Program-made: the position numbers and the translations under genes
The notes under the pieces: model-generated
The model's database searches: none
What the model was told of the DNA's origin: nothing
Seen by the model: the letters and a program-made list of their open reading frames with translations, nothing else
Source of the DNA: Nemania diffusa
Lineage: Eukaryota; Ascomycota; Sordariomycetes; Xylariales; Xylariaceae
Length of the DNA: 64,000 nt
Direction of reading: 5' to 3'
Assembly: GCA_038501195.1 (NCBI GenBank)
Contig: JBBPUQ010000001.1
Coordinates: 3,596,001-3,660,000 of the forward strand
Part shown: positions 38,511 through 50,988 of the stretch, in pieces
How positions within the stretch are numbered: position 1 is the stretch's first letter
Layout of the letters: each line of letters opens with the position of its first letter

Positions 38511-40419
38511 ATGTTTACTCACATTCTTGTGACGGTAGTCGCGCTGTTCGTATCTTACATCTGCACCTTGGTTCGCTACAAACGCCTGAAGCAATTTTCT
38601 CATTTTACCCAACTCCCTCCTTCGGCCATCTTGGGTCATCTCCAGATCTTAGACGAGTTTGTCAAACGCGCACCTCCCAAAGCACATCCAGGTGACCAGC
38701 CATCCTCTTGCAAACGACCCTCGCCCGGGCTCTTTTCATAATTAATACCTGACTAGATGTGGCGATTGCATCGATGCACGAGGCCTTGGGCCGCCCGCCA
38801 GCCATGCTCATAGACCTACGGCCTATTAGCCCGCCCCTTCTCGTCATAGGAAGCTATGAGGTTGCAGAGCAGATTGTCAAGGCTTCCAGTCGCTTCCCTC
38901 ACAGTCCTCCCAAGGCACCGCAAACTTGGCAACATGTGGAGCATTTGACTGGGCCTACATCTATTGCATCTTCTCAGGTGAGGCGGTATCTCTTAATTCT
39001 GAACCGTCTTCCCATAAGCCTTGGAATGGTACTGGTGATGATACTTACACCCATGGCATTGTAGGGTGAGAGCTGGAAGACGCTTCGTAAACGCTTCAAT
39101 CCTGGCTTTGCGCCTCAGCATCTCCTAAGCTTACTTCCTTCCATCATCGATAAATCCTCCCTCTTCCTCGACCATCTCGATAGTTTCGCTAGTTCCGGAA
39201 CGGAGTTTTCACTTCAGGAACTTGCTACAAATCTAACCTTTGATGTTATCGGGCGTGCGGCTCTTGATATCGATATGGTCTGTGATCCTTGTAGTCTCGA
39301 TTCTTGCGAGAATGTTAGACTAAAATACGAGTAGGGCGCCCAAAGTGCCAAGCCGACGGACTTCATGCGCGTGTTCCATGAGCTCATTCAAACTTATGCC
39401 GACGAGCAGATCACCCTACCTTGGTGGTGTACCCCTCGGCTAGAATGGAGACGTAGAAGTCTCGCGAGGCGTGTGAGGAACGCTCTCAAATCGATCGTCC
39501 GCGAACGATACGCCGAGCTTGCGCATGCTGCCAGGTCTCGCAGTATCCTCTCAATGAGTCTTCGGGAGATCGAGGACCTAAATCCAAAAACAGTGGACGT
39601 GACGTGTGACCAACTAAGTACATTTCTTTTTGCCGGTCATGATACGACCAGTACGACAATAGCCTGGACACTTTACGAACTGTCGCGCACTCCCCATGCG
39701 CTGCGAGCCGTCCGCGACGAATTAGATGATATTTTTGGTCCCGACTCGGATCCAAAGTCTATCCGCGCCCGGCTTTTAGGCCCTGGCGGAGAGGAACTCG
39801 TGCATAGAATGACCTACACGACCGCCGTGATCAAGGAAGTTCTGCGCCTGTGGCCTCCCGGCGGGACATCACGCATGACTAAGCCTGGCGAGGGGCTGAG
39901 GGTAACTCTACCTGCTTCATCGACTACGTCAGGCAGTGACTTGTGTGAGATGGATCTAGATGGATTGATGATATACCCCACCCATTCCATTATTCAGCGA
40001 GACCCCTCCGTGTTCGGTGACACAGCTGATGTCTTCGTACCGGAGCGCTGGCTGGGCCAAGCTGGCTCGGAAAAAGTTCCAGCCGGAGCATGGAGGGCAT
40101 TCGAGAGGGGCCCCAGAGGCTGCATTGGCCAGGAGCTAGCTATGATAGAATCCCGCATTGTCCTCGCGTTGGCGGTGCGGCGTTTTGACTTCATCAAGAT
40201 TGGTATCGGAGCAGTCGCAATGAATGACATCAGCGGGCAACCGGAAATGGATAAGCATGGGCAATTAAAGGTGGTCAAGGAGATGTACATGGTGAGTTCT
40301 ACCGACGAAATTCCACTACTATGACCAAAATTACTTCGGCGCTGACGAACATACAGAAGATGCAGGTTACGGCGAAGCCAGTTGACGGCATGGTGATGAA
40401 GGTCAAGCTAGCTCAATGA
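38511..40419 (+). CDS. Cytochrome P450 monooxygenase
   Basis: Five exons: 38511-38691, 38757-38977, 39065-39277, 39335-40291 and 40357-40419, total 544 residues. An amino-terminal membrane anchor (FTHILVTVVALFVSYICTLV) fixes it to the ER. Family marks: helix C GESWKTLRKRFNPGF, oxygen-binding helix I FAGHDTTST (about 304-312), ExxR in KEVLRLWPP (about 373), PERW, and the heme loop FERGPRGCIG with ligand Cys about 468. The enzyme inserts one oxygen atom into an organic substrate using NADPH-P450 reductase. The third intron uses a less usual GTCTGT donor, supported by phase and by the protein DIDM-GAQS. No neighbouring biosynthetic genes were found, so the pathway is open. Confidence 0.93.
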
Positions 40420-41881
40420 ATCTGGTGAGAGAAGGTCTCTCAGCCGTATCGGCCTCCTCATTTGAGTCACTTTACTTATAAACATGTTGCCTAAAGCATA
40501 CTGTGACAGGGCGGGTGCTTAAGTCCTTTCTAAGCTGAAAATTAGACTACTTTTTTGTCACGTTATGGTCTAAGCCTCCAAACCACTAGGACATGTCCTC
40601 GCAAAAGGGTACAAGATGCCAAGATGTCGTATCTTAGTGCTCGGCAGGCTTATATTAGTAGGTCTTGTGACGCGACGTCACATTTTTCAGCAGAATAGTT
40701 TCTTGAAAAATGTGGCGCATGAATTTTGAGAGAGACTTCCTACTGCTATTGATATCCCTTAGTAGATTAATCTTGTTTAGGTAATTTCCAGTAGCGCAGG
40801 GCTGAATGAATCACTCTCTAAGTCACATGGTCGGTGACATTAAGATTTATTTGCGCTGTGTTCTTACTCATCCAACTGATTGGTTTGACGATTGTATATA
40901 TATATGACATCTTGAGTTGTTTAAGTGTCACATTGATAGGTTTTATACAATTAGCTGAATGAATCTGTTATTGTAGGCACGTGATTGGCATTAGGCAGAA
41001 TCCAAATCGAAGCACTTTGCGTAGATAGATTTTGGTTGCCAGGGGCTTAGCATGCCCTGACGTACATGCATATTTATTCCGCCAAGTTTAACTTCCTATC
41101 TACCTAGGTAGATAGGATAATTACAGCCCCTAGCCTTGCAAGTTCAGAAAGACTACGCCTTTTTTTTGCCAAAGCCATAGTTTCTATATGAGGTTCTAAA
41201 TAATTCCTATGAATCTGCTATGGATTAATGAAATGAACTAGTGCCAAAAAAAGAGCACCAGAAAGAAATTGGATTAGAACTGGTCTAGATGTCACTGCCG
41301 AGGCTAGGTAGAAAGCTTGGAAGTAACTACATATAAGGCAATAATATGCGAAGCTTACGTTTCCAATAAATACACTTCTGCAACAGCCTCAACCCAGGGT
41401 AGATTTATGCCGGATGCCTGGTCAGAATGAACGAGGCCTTATCTCGCGATAATTTTCCACGGCCAAGTCGATGTAAGCTGCGCCTCACTTGGCTGTACCG
41501 GCTACGGTTGAGTTCGAATCATGCATAGCCCAGTTGTGCGTATTAAGTCCCTAAAGACTCGGAGCTGTTGCATGTCAATTTCTTAGAACGTGCAATCTAA
41601 AGTCGCGTGTATTTATATATAAGTACTAAGAGAATATCTTCATGGTTATTTCAAGCGCACAAGATAATTATCTTACATCTCAAACACATAAAATCCTATA
41701 AATTTTCAAAATTTCATCTTCGATATCCCTCTTAACTCGTTAATTATCAGAGTATCGACCAGAAGTGAGGGCCTCTCCTACAATTTGTGAGAATATAACC
41801 CTAAGTTAGGGGACGACGAGGCCATTAACAGCTTCCTAGAACTATACAACCATTCCACGCCACATTAGGATAATCTTCGTC
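40420..41881. other. Intergenic region
   Basis: AT-rich, with a short (TA)n run near 40890-40900, a TACCTAGGTAGATAGG palindrome near 41100, and a poly-T at about 41160. No gene seen. Confidence 0.45.
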
Positions 41882-42151
41882 ATGCCTCAAACCTCCACAA
41901 ACTCTGCCGCCTACACCCCAGCATACGCGGCTGCCTCTATGGCTATAACACATCCAACACTTGCTTGGTCACAGGTACTGGAGCAGAAGCAACTAAAGAA
42001 AGCCAAACTCGAGAGTCCTATTCCGGTAAAAGCTCGGGCCTTCTCTTCAGCCTCTATTTTCTCGCAAGCTACGACGTACTCGTATTCTAAAGAACAGCCC
42101 GTCGCCGAGCGAAGGTCGTTCTTTCAACAGATCAAGGATTTATTCTCCTAG
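41882..42151 (+). CDS. Possible small protein of 89 residues
   Basis: Intronless frame starting at a true ATG in GTCATGCC. The product is Ala/Ser/Thr-rich at the start (SAAYTPAYAAASMAI), has a basic middle (KQLKKAKLESPIPVKARAF) and an amphipathic end RRSFFQQIKDLFS. No signal peptide, membrane segment or known domain. A regular codon pattern and an AT-rich leader (41580-41880) suggest a gene rather than a chance frame, but a single short exon is weak evidence. Confidence 0.45.
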   Translation: MPQTSTNSAAYTPAYAAASMAITHPTLAWSQVLEQKQLKKAKLESPIPVKARAFSSASIFSQATTYSYSKEQPVAERRSFFQQIKDLFS

Positions 42152-43216
42152 AGTATGCCTGAATCGGGGCACGGTTTATACAGCGTTACGAGCACAAGAA
42201 AATGAAAGATAATTCCAGAGAGACGGCTAGTAAAGTCAGAGAACGAATAAAGGATGCTAGTACTCTATCTCCTTATATATCAAAGGAAGTTACGGGGGAT
42301 TCAATTGTTGAACCTAAATTATAATAAGAGGCTCGCCATGTTAGTGTTGGCTACGGGTTGTACTCTAGATGTCGCGGGCTTACATAGGTAATTAATTATT
42401 AAATGGATTTTGCAAACATGTTAGTCATACTACATCGTAGAGCTCATCATTGCCTGTATAGCTCGAGCTTCAACGTGGGAATTCTCCTGATTGAGGAGGG
42501 GGTTTGTTAACTCAAAAGCCTACGATAGGCTCATCCACGCGATCAAGCTGTAAAGCAACTTATTTATAACTACCGCTTCCCGTGTGGTAGAAGGATATTT
42601 TAGTAATTTGATAGATAAATGCCCATACTTATGCGAATATAACCTTTCAATTATGTAATTAATTCTTATTTACAAGGTATCATCTTCAGATATAGGTAAG
42701 TGCAGCACAGTCGGCTGGTAATAAGACTGAATGGGCTTGCGTGTTACGGCGTGGCTGTGCTGCGCCACAGGTCCTAGTCTCCCTAGGTACTAGGTATCTA
42801 CCTGGTAGGTAGTGACGACACTTTCCCTGTCCTTTTCCAGGCACCAAGTTATCGAGGTAGGTATGTCGGTAGTATCTAAGCCGGTACCTGTCGGGACTAA
42901 ATGTTTGGCTGGTTAGTCTCCCAACTTCAAATCGCACGGCAACGTCTTGATCTTAACACAGATCTCTACTGCATTATTTATCCATTATTCTCTGTACCCA
43001 ACCATCTCTCCAACTACGCTCTCGTCTCCTCTTGTCTCGTTTGTGCACAACCAAACTCGACCGACAGTCTCCTCGCAGCTTGTGTTCCGGCAAGAGTCTT
43101 CCGACAACTCTTGACGATCCCTCCCTGAGTTGTCGATTCGTTCCTCCAACCGGCCGCAGAGCCGTTGAGTCGTACAGGAGAACCGCTTCGGACGAGCCAA
43201 GTCAAGGCGGGTCGAG
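42152..43216. other. Intergenic region
   Basis: Contains TACCTACCTGGTAGGTAG palindromic DNA at about 42780-42815 and a CT-rich leader ahead of the verprolin gene. No gene seen. Confidence 0.45.
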
Positions 43217-44886
43217 ATGCCTCCCCCACCGCCACCACCTCCTCCTCCGCCTCCGGGCATGGGCTTCGGAGGACCGCCGCCGCCGCCTCCTCCACCGCCT
43301 GGGGGGTTTTCCTCACGACCAGCTGCACCCGCCTCAGGCGCTGGACGCGTAAGCAATGACATTAGCTTCGTCCCGTAGTACTTTGCTAACGGTAGGCTAG
43401 GGCGCTCTGCTCGGCGATATTCAAAAAGGAATGAAATTGAAGAAGGCTGTCACGAGCGATCGATCAGCGCCTCTGGTTGGAAATACATCAGGTGGAGGGG
43501 GAGGGGCAGGAGGGCTACCCATTGGAGGGGCGCCTCCTATACCAGTGTTTCCAAAAGCATCGGGAGGTCTGGCGCCGCCTGTCCCAGCGAATCGAGCGAG
43601 GAGTAATAGCGACCAAGGCGGCCGAGACGCCGGGGGCATGATGGACTCGGCCCCTCAACTTGGCGGTTTGTTTGCAGGCGGCATGCCCAAGCTGAAAAAG
43701 CGTGGAGGTGGCATCGATACAGGAGGTGAGGAAGCATATGACATCTAATTTCCAATTTGCATTGGGTCTCTAACATTTGCACGTAGCGGTCCAAGATGCC
43801 ACATTCTTGTCAGATTCTGAGCAACCATCGGCACCAAAACCCCCCTCGGCACCACGACCACCCGCTGGAGCTGCTCCTATGATACCAGGCATGCCCGGGC
43901 GTGCAGTTCTAGATGCTCCAAAACCGCCACCGCTGACTTCATCAGTGTCACATCTCTCACATCTTCGAAAGACATCTAACAATAGCTTCCCGCGGCCCCT
44001 GTCGTCTGTGTCAACGATATCGTCCAAAGGCCCACCGCCGCCGATTGGCAAGAAACCACCACCGCGACCTGGGACTAAGAAACCTTCATCTATATCGACA
44101 ATGGCACCACCCCAGCCTCCTCCGCTACCTGGTGCGCCAGCTCCTCCCGCACCACATCCCCCATCATCGGCTCCAGCGCCGCCAGCTCCCCGCCCAGCAC
44201 CCCCATCGTTAGTACCGGCTTCCGCACCGCCACCTCCCCCGTCATCAGCGCCAGCCCCCCCTCCACTGCCTCCCCCATCCTCAGTACCAGCTCCCCCTCC
44301 CCCACCGCCCCCATCTTCAGCGCCAGCTCCTCCTCCCCCCCCACCGCCTCCAACAGCAGCTTCACGGCCGGCTCAACGCTTACAGCCACCGCCGGCGCCG
44401 CCTTCTGCATCACTGAGCAATGCGTCATCACCAAATATTGCCCTGCAAGCAGCAGTGCGCGCGGCAGGTGGACGGCCTTCTACAACAGCCGCACCCCCGG
44501 CACCACCACCGCCACCACCTCCAACCTCCGCACCAGCTCCCCCATCTTCAGCTCCCCCTCCATCTACCGCGCCATCAGAGGTGCGGCCAGCTTCATCCCG
44601 ACCGCGCGCAAGCTCCAACTTGCGTTCCTCAATGCTGGATCCGAGCTCCTATACCCTGGCGCCCACGAACGGCTCAGGAACGAAAAGTCCAAGTCCCACA
44701 GGCAGCGCAATCGCGAGTCCTCGTGCAACAGGAGGTAATGGGGAGCGGTATGTCGTTCAGGATAATCGGTGGAAGTTTGTTGGTGAGAATTCGCTGCCCA
44801 AACCCCGGCCATTCCAAGGCGGCGGTGTCAAGAGATATCGCGCTGGTCGTGGTAGCAGTGTTCCCTTAGACCTGAGCGCACTCTAG
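43217..44886 (+). CDS. VRP1: Verprolin (WIP/Vrp1), actin and WASP-binding protein
   Basis: Exons 43217-43348, 43401-43725 and 43787-44886 encode 518 residues, about one third proline. Order: polyproline start (profilin or SH3 ligand); a WH2 actin-binding motif GALLGDIQKGMKLKKAV at about residues 45-61; a Gly/Pro linker; a second motif-like LFAGGMPKLKKRGGG near 140; long Pro-Ala-rich runs; and at the end RWKFVGENSLPKPRPF, the conserved WASP-binding signature. Verprolin recruits and protects WASP/Las17 at cortical actin patches for endocytosis and polarised growth. Intron 1 has GCTAAC near 43385 and two possible TAG acceptors; the one at 43400 restores the conserved frame. Confidence 0.93.
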
Positions 44887-45922
44887 AAAAAGGCACGGTC
44901 ATGTTCACTTAGATCGAGACTTATCCAGCACAAGAGTAGTTCTCGTCAGGCCCGGCAACTTGCCAGTATCCTAGAGATACGCTGATGGTTCCAGACTAAG
45001 GACATGACGGGAGTAGAGTAGATACGGGGACGCTCTTTATGTGATTGAAGAAAACGCGAGAGCCCTTTCTGCAATTAGCACCGCCTATAGGCATGTGATG
45101 AGGCCAAAACGAAACATTGCTGTAAAGTAGACTTGATAGTAACTCTTCGGACTAGGCACGGGAAACGCTTCACACACACGTTTTACATGAATTAAGCCGA
45201 TTACGAATTATGAACGACAGCGTTGAAACTGCTCTCTCCCTCTCTCACACACACATATAGCCTACAGGTTTTGGTAATATGGCCCAAAATTGTAAATACA
45301 AACCCAAACTTCTCCGGAAACGATTGATGAGGCTGATTTATATTACCTACCTTTGATGTTGCACGATAAATGTCACGAATCACAAACCCGTTACCCATAG
45401 CAAGAGATCTATTACCAGTAGTTTGATGATTAGAAACCAGCGCACGAACTCTTAACTCTCCAGCATAGCTACGCAACTACCCGCATAATTATCCGACTAC
45501 ACCTCCATCCCTAGCGGCCTGCTTACCACTCGTATGACTGACCATCTCTCATAACTGCCACTCAAAGGAAACTCGCCAAGTTTTATTTACTAGCAAGAAG
45601 TGGAAACACCGGAAGTGAAGGAGACGCGAAGCGACGTGAGCGTATGGACAAAACTGGACGAATAGCCACCTTATTTATAGCGGAGGGTGGAAATAGAGAA
45701 ATGGAGGAAGAGATAAGTGTATCGGTTCGAGGGTGAAGACATTTTATATAACCAAAGACCATAATAGCTCTCAGATCATAAAATAGAAAGGCAGATTCAA
45801 TATTGAGCGAGCCTTGAAGCTTAGTACTTTAGGTGACGAGGCGGAGTAATATGAAATGTGAGAAGAAAGGAGCATGACTCAAGAGTTCGGCTAATACACG
45901 GGCTTCCATGCACTCGAGGATG
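44887..45922. other. Intergenic region between convergent genes
   Basis: 3' regions of verprolin and of the orphan gene. Contains short (TC/CA)n DNA at about 45233-45256. No gene seen. Confidence 0.45.
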
Positions 45923-48788
45923 TTACCAGTACTTGTCGGTGTTTTGGCTCCCCATAGGCTTCCAAGTAGGCATAACTCTGCGTAACACCTCTTGCTGATG
46001 GTTGTCATTCCAGTAGCCCACACCATCCATATTTTTTACCATGTTAGCTGCCTTTCGCACAAGCCCCTCGACGACCCCACGCTTAAGTAGCTCTTCCGAC
46101 GTCCACTTGACTTCATTACCGAGCTCCAGCTCTTCATTTTGCTGGAATGCCGCAGAAAACGTGTCGGACTTTAAGGTAGTTTCGTACCACACTAGTGGCA
46201 TACCAGGATGTTCGTCATTGCTTTTATAACGAGCAAATTTGAGCTGGACGTGTTGTTTATTCTCAACCTTTCTTAATCGATCCATTTCCCAAACCTCGCT
46301 TATGTACAGCCTCTGGGTGTCCTCCTGAGGGCTGCACTGGGTTGAGCAGGTGTTTTTGACGCTCACTTTGCTAGTACAACAAGCCGTGTTGCGTATACGC
46401 ACTGCGAGGACTTCGATGTCGTAGCTCATGCTGTAAGATACTTCTAATTCTGGTATTCGGTCATTATTAGGCCTTGTTAGGAAGTTAGTAAAGAATTTAC
46501 AGAAGCAACATGTCGAACTTAGACCTACACAACTCGTAGTGAACGCACAAGATCTTCAGCAAAATGCCCACAGACATCTGTCAACTCCTGTGATACCGAA
46601 AGGACGATTTGAAAATCCCATACCCGCTTAGTACAGTGGACGGCGAAGCAGTTCTGGTCTGGTTTGAATTGCTTAACTCTGCCAGTAAACTTCGTCGCAT
46701 CAATGTCTACCGTGAAGTCAAAGTCCGCACCTTCCACCGTTTTTGATCGACATGTAAATTCGTAAGTGGATGACCGCCCATCCGTCGGGCGCTCCCACAT
46801 TGGGATACCATTGTTGTCGTTGATACAAGCAATATAATTAGCATCGGCTCCTAAGCTCGTCAGAATCCGGGTAAAGAAGAGCTTCTCATGGGATTTGTGT
46901 CTCTTGTTGAGTTCATTCTGAATTTGGTCCAATCTATAATGCTTCTCATCGTCGTCATCCCCTGGTTCCTGGATGCGGGATTTTTTAACGTTCAGAAAAC
47001 AGAATCTCCCTAGATCTATTCTAAAATCGACAAATCCTGGCCACATTCTCAGGGGAGCAAGCAGGCGCGCCAATGACTTGTTGATAGACGTCATCATGTT
47101 GGGGTCGAACTCGGGAAACAGACCGAGAGGAATCACGCGTGAGCCAGCTTTTTGATTCATGGTTATATGAAAAGAGCGGTCGTCTGTCTCGTGAGTTTGA
47201 GCAAGCTGCGGCTCGAGTTCCTCGTTAAGTACTGACACTTGCAGATTACGTCTGTCGCCTTGAACCTTCTCACCCTCGGCTTTTGATTTTGTATTAGTAA
47301 CCTCCCGGAATTCTCTCCAAAGACGCTCAAAAGGGTCATGCTTATGAGGCTTATATTTCTCCAGAGTCACCGAATGAGTAGAACCGCTAGGCACGGATAC
47401 TACTGAATCCACTGAATTTTCCATGGTTTCGTCAGCTGTATTAGGCTGACCTAGCTTAAGCTTGCCCTCCCTCGGAGCGGGAATACCAGAAACCCAATTT
47501 TCAATCTTTGGCCGAAGTATAGATTGGTGATCTGTTAGGCTCGATACTGTTTGGGTCGTAGAAGTGTCGGATGTCGGAGCTACATCCTTCACCGGATACT
47601 TCCAATTTTTCAATTTGAAAGCGCGGAATTCTTCAACTTCTTTTCCGTTCTTTACAATCGGCAGTATTGTATTAGATATGGACTCGTCTTCTTTCCAAGG
47701 TGTCCTATCTGGATTTGGCCGTACGATCACACCCTTCTGAAAAATGGAAGGGTAGCGAAGATCAGTGTGTGGCCAGTCGAAGCGGTCTAAAATATAGCCT
47801 CTAAGCATCCCACCATTGCCATCTGCTAGGAATCTATATTCCCCTACTAAGGACCTATCTCCCTCGTTATAGAGAAATATCTCGATAAGCTGCGTAATAT
47901 CTCTTGGTGTTGACAGCTAAATAATCAGTCATATTGTTACTGGTAATAGTAAGCTGGAAAAATTGAATCATAAACTCACAAAGAACCGGGCTAGTGTATC
48001 AAGCTTCTGCTTGACTTTGGTAACCCCTCCGACTCTAGATGCCCCGATGTACACTACACATCCATCGGAGCTGAGAAGTAATACGGTACTAGTGAGCTGC
48101 TGTACTTTGTACAGCACACTCTCTGGAAGTAGACATCTCGTTGTAACACCCCTTTTAGACCAATCGTCCGAGATATTCCAAGTATCTCGGACGTCGCATA
48201 TAGCCACATCGCGAGGAAATCCGTATTTGCTGGGTACCACGGTCTCTTTGCCTGGCTGGCATTTATTCCGCCAGTTCTCGAGGCTAATTATCTTGGTACT
48301 CATTTCCTGTGGCCTAGTTAGAAATTTATATAGTAATAGACATGTATGTATAACTGCACGAGTGATAACTAACAACTCCTTTCTTAGTCTCTTTCTGGAC
48401 TACTTTGTCTAAGGTACCTCTCACTAAGGAAACCACCTCGACTTGGTCTTTAGATAGGCATTTGATCCTAAACCCATGAAAGGTAGGATCATACCCGATC
48501 TCCCAGTTCTGTATACGCGTTAGTCATAAAGCTTAAATGACGAAGGGATGTGAAATAGATCAGAGGGAGTAAGAATAATACCTTAGCATGTTTGTACAAG
48601 GCTTCATAAAAGTCTTTTACTCCGTCGGTTCGAAGGACCCAGTTAGAACTTAAAGTAAACTCCATCGGCTCCGCGTCATGTAGACGCGCTGCGTCAGTCC
48701 TTGTGGTGGTCTCAGAGGTTATTCGTGCGGACCATTGTGGAACCGCCCGCTCTAAGGTATAGGCGGCAGCCGGCCGCCGTGATGCCAT
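45923..48788 (-). CDS. Five-exon fungal protein of unknown function (854 residues)
   Basis: Exons 48788-48582, 48508-48374, 48306-47980, 47916-46529 and 46430-45923. The last intron (98 bases, GTAGGT donor, TACTAAC branch point, TTACAG acceptor) joins two frames that could be mistaken for separate genes of 686 and 168 residues; phase fits exactly and removes the TAG at 46525. No signal peptide or membrane segment. Residues about 190-225 (VLLLSSDGCVVYIGASRVGGVTKVKQKLDTLARFF) have the alternating strand/Gly/helix look of a KH-type RNA-binding fold, but the match is only by eye. Residues 280-480 are low-complexity and charged; the carboxyl part (VKWTSEELLKRGVVEGLVRKAANM) is helical. Function not recognised. 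Confidence 0.78.
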
Positions 48789-50351
48789 GGCTAAGATATA
48801 ACTATTAGACGTAGTTAGTCATAGACTAGTGATTTCTCTTACGGTCCGGTGAAGGATTGGATATCTCTCGTTGGAGATATCTTCGGAGGTTGAACAGCTA
48901 AGAATAGCTGGTTTAAAAGTGCTGATATTACAGTTGCTGCAAAACAAGTATTTAACAGAACATAACCAACAATATGGCTGCCTGTTGGGATGCTGGATGA
49001 TGAAGTTTGAAGTGTGTGAGGGAGTTTGTTGTGTATGGGACATGTTTATGATATAATATATATAAGCCAAACAGGCAGAGGAGGAGGAGGAAAGAGACTG
49101 ATGATTAGAATGAGAAATGCCCTAGGGAAAAGAGGAGAGTAAAAAAAACGAAGGAATGGACTAAAACAACCTAAACTGTATAAATGGCAGGCACAATGGC
49201 AGTTGGGGCATCTGATGCGCGCAGCCCCGCTAGGTCCTCTACCCAATGCCCTCAAACATGGCCAAACTTGGATGAACACATGAGCAAATAAAACAATGGG
49301 TACATACCTGTGTAGGTACTTAAGGAAATCAAGGTACCTGGTGATGACTAAGACCACAAGTTTGGAGTAGGCTTGACTATCTGTAATGATGTATATTAGC
49401 ACCTAATGTACCTAGGTATGTTGCCAGAGCACATGTTATGCTGAGCATGTGAGAAAAAGTCAGACTATTACCACAGTGATATGTGATTCAAGAATGAATA
49501 GAGAGGGGCTCGGCGTGGTTTCTTAGGCGGTTGATAAAGATACGGAGTTTCTTATAGACAGGTGTACATACGTGAGAGGAGCCAGACAGGTAACCTGTAT
49601 TAAACAGGTGTAAAATCTCAAGTTGATTGTACCGCGACGTTTCTTGGGCCCTTTGTGGGAACCGGCAGATCAAAAGGCCACGACAGGTTGACGGGCAGAG
49701 CGAGAAAAGAGATAATGTGAGATCGTAAGTGAGTGTGCGTGCATGGAGAGATCTGTATAGAGAGACCTTTATGGCGAGATTTTCGGTTTCTTGTCTCTAG
49801 GCACAAGTAAGAGTTGAATATGTGAACCAGGATAAGATTATGCCCTCAGGAACAAGCCTTTGCAGATGCTCACCTTTTTCTTGCTTCTTTCTTCTTGCTC
49901 CTTGGCCTGTGGCTCTTACTCCTAGAATGTTTCTTGTTTCTCTTTAGCAGTGGTAGAACTGGCGCATCTCTTGATACCTATGATTTGTTCGAACATCGGG
50001 AATTAGAACAGCAGACCAGACTTAGGTAAGTAGTTTATGATTACTTGGACTCATATTCTATTTCATGTAGGCAGGTAAGGTAGGTGTAGGTACTTAATAG
50101 ATACCTAAGTACCTAGGTACCTGCTACCTGGTACCTAGGTAGCTACGAGGTAGCTACGAGGTAGCTACGAGGTAGGTATCTAAGGTGTAGTGCTCTGCAT
50201 CAAGGTAACAGCTAAGTTCACGATCTCCATGTACCTGCCTTCCATGGTAAAAGGTAGGTGCTTCAATACACCAAGTGATATGGATGTCAGCTACGGAAGA
50301 AGGCTTGTACTAGGTACCCATCATAGTGCTTTATTGCGCGATGCATGTACC
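48789..50351. other. Intergenic region rich in simple repeats
   Basis: No gene is supported. Several short frames (48819-49806, minus) lack codon structure. The right part (50088-50180) is a dense cluster of TACCTAGGTAC palindromes and three copies of an 11-base unit. Confidence 0.5.
50088..50180. repeat. TACCTAGGTAC palindrome cluster with 11-base tandem
   Basis: Overlapping palindromes built from TACCTAGGTA, then three exact head-to-tail copies of GTAGCTACGAG (50139-50171). The same palindromic core recurs at many places in the window. Confidence 0.8.
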
Positions 50352-50359
50352 TAGGTATC
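50352..50359. repeat. Left target-site duplication of element 2
   Basis: TAGGTATC, repeated exactly at 50989-50996 outside the other inverted end. Confidence 0.85.
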
Positions 50360-50988
50360 CAGCGCTACCCACAGGTAAAGTAATACTTTGACTGATTGTC
50401 AATTAATTGACCCAATCCAGTCCAAATAATCGGTTTAAAATTGATTGCAGGTAAAGTAATAATTCTTTACCTGACTTGTTACTTGTCAATTACTTTCAAT
50501 TAATTTTCCTATTTTTTAAAATATTTTTTGTTGTTTTTTTCGGTAAAAAGGAAAGCTTCTTTTCCTAGGTAGGCTAGGTGGCACCCTATTTTTAAACCCA
50601 CTTATTCAGCCACATATACAGCCACTTACCTAGCCACTTACCTAGCCACTGACTTAGCCACTTACATCTACCTAGCACCACCTTACACCCTACCAACCAC
50701 CCTACCAACCACCCTACCTACTACCCTACCTACTACCCTACCTACTACCCTACCTACCACCCTATCTACCTACCAACCTACCTACACCTACTTACACCTA
50801 CCTACCTACCTTGCTTTCTACAATCTGTACGCTTTATATACATTGCTTGAGTTACTTGGTCAATTAACTTAATCAATCAAGTCAATAGATTCAGGCAAGT
50901 CAGTCAAACAAGCCTTTTTTTGCGATCAATCAAGATAAAACACGTCAAAAGCCGTTTATTTGACTGACTTTACCTGTGGGTAGCGCTG
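50360..50988. mobile_element. Non-autonomous hAT-like DNA element 2 (629 bases)
   Basis: The first 22 bases, beginning CAGCGCTACCCACAGG, are perfectly complementary to the last 22. The flanks are an 8-base direct repeat TAGGTATC. Ends starting CAG with an 8-base duplication fit the hAT superfamily. No transposase is encoded. Subterminal GGTAAAG/CTTTACC inverted motifs (about 50376-50475) resemble the multiple transposase-binding sites of hAT ends. Inside are 12-base AGCCACTTACCT units (about 50620-50668) and a CCTAC-rich array (about 50686-50770). The ends differ from element 1, so it belongs to another family. Confidence 0.87.
50686..50770. repeat. 12-base CCTACC-type tandem array inside element 2
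   Basis: Head-to-tail units such as CCCTACCAACCA and CCCTACCTACTA, about seven copies, diverging at the edges. Confidence 0.8.

Noticed and set aside
41490..41535. tRNA-like GGTTGAGTTCGAATC segment
   Set aside because: Only a T-loop-like string; no pairing acceptor, anticodon or D arm around it.
45923..46429. Separate gene of 168 residues starting at ATG 46429
   Set aside because: A phase-perfect intron with TACTAAC branch point joins it to the gene upstream, so it is better read as the last exon.
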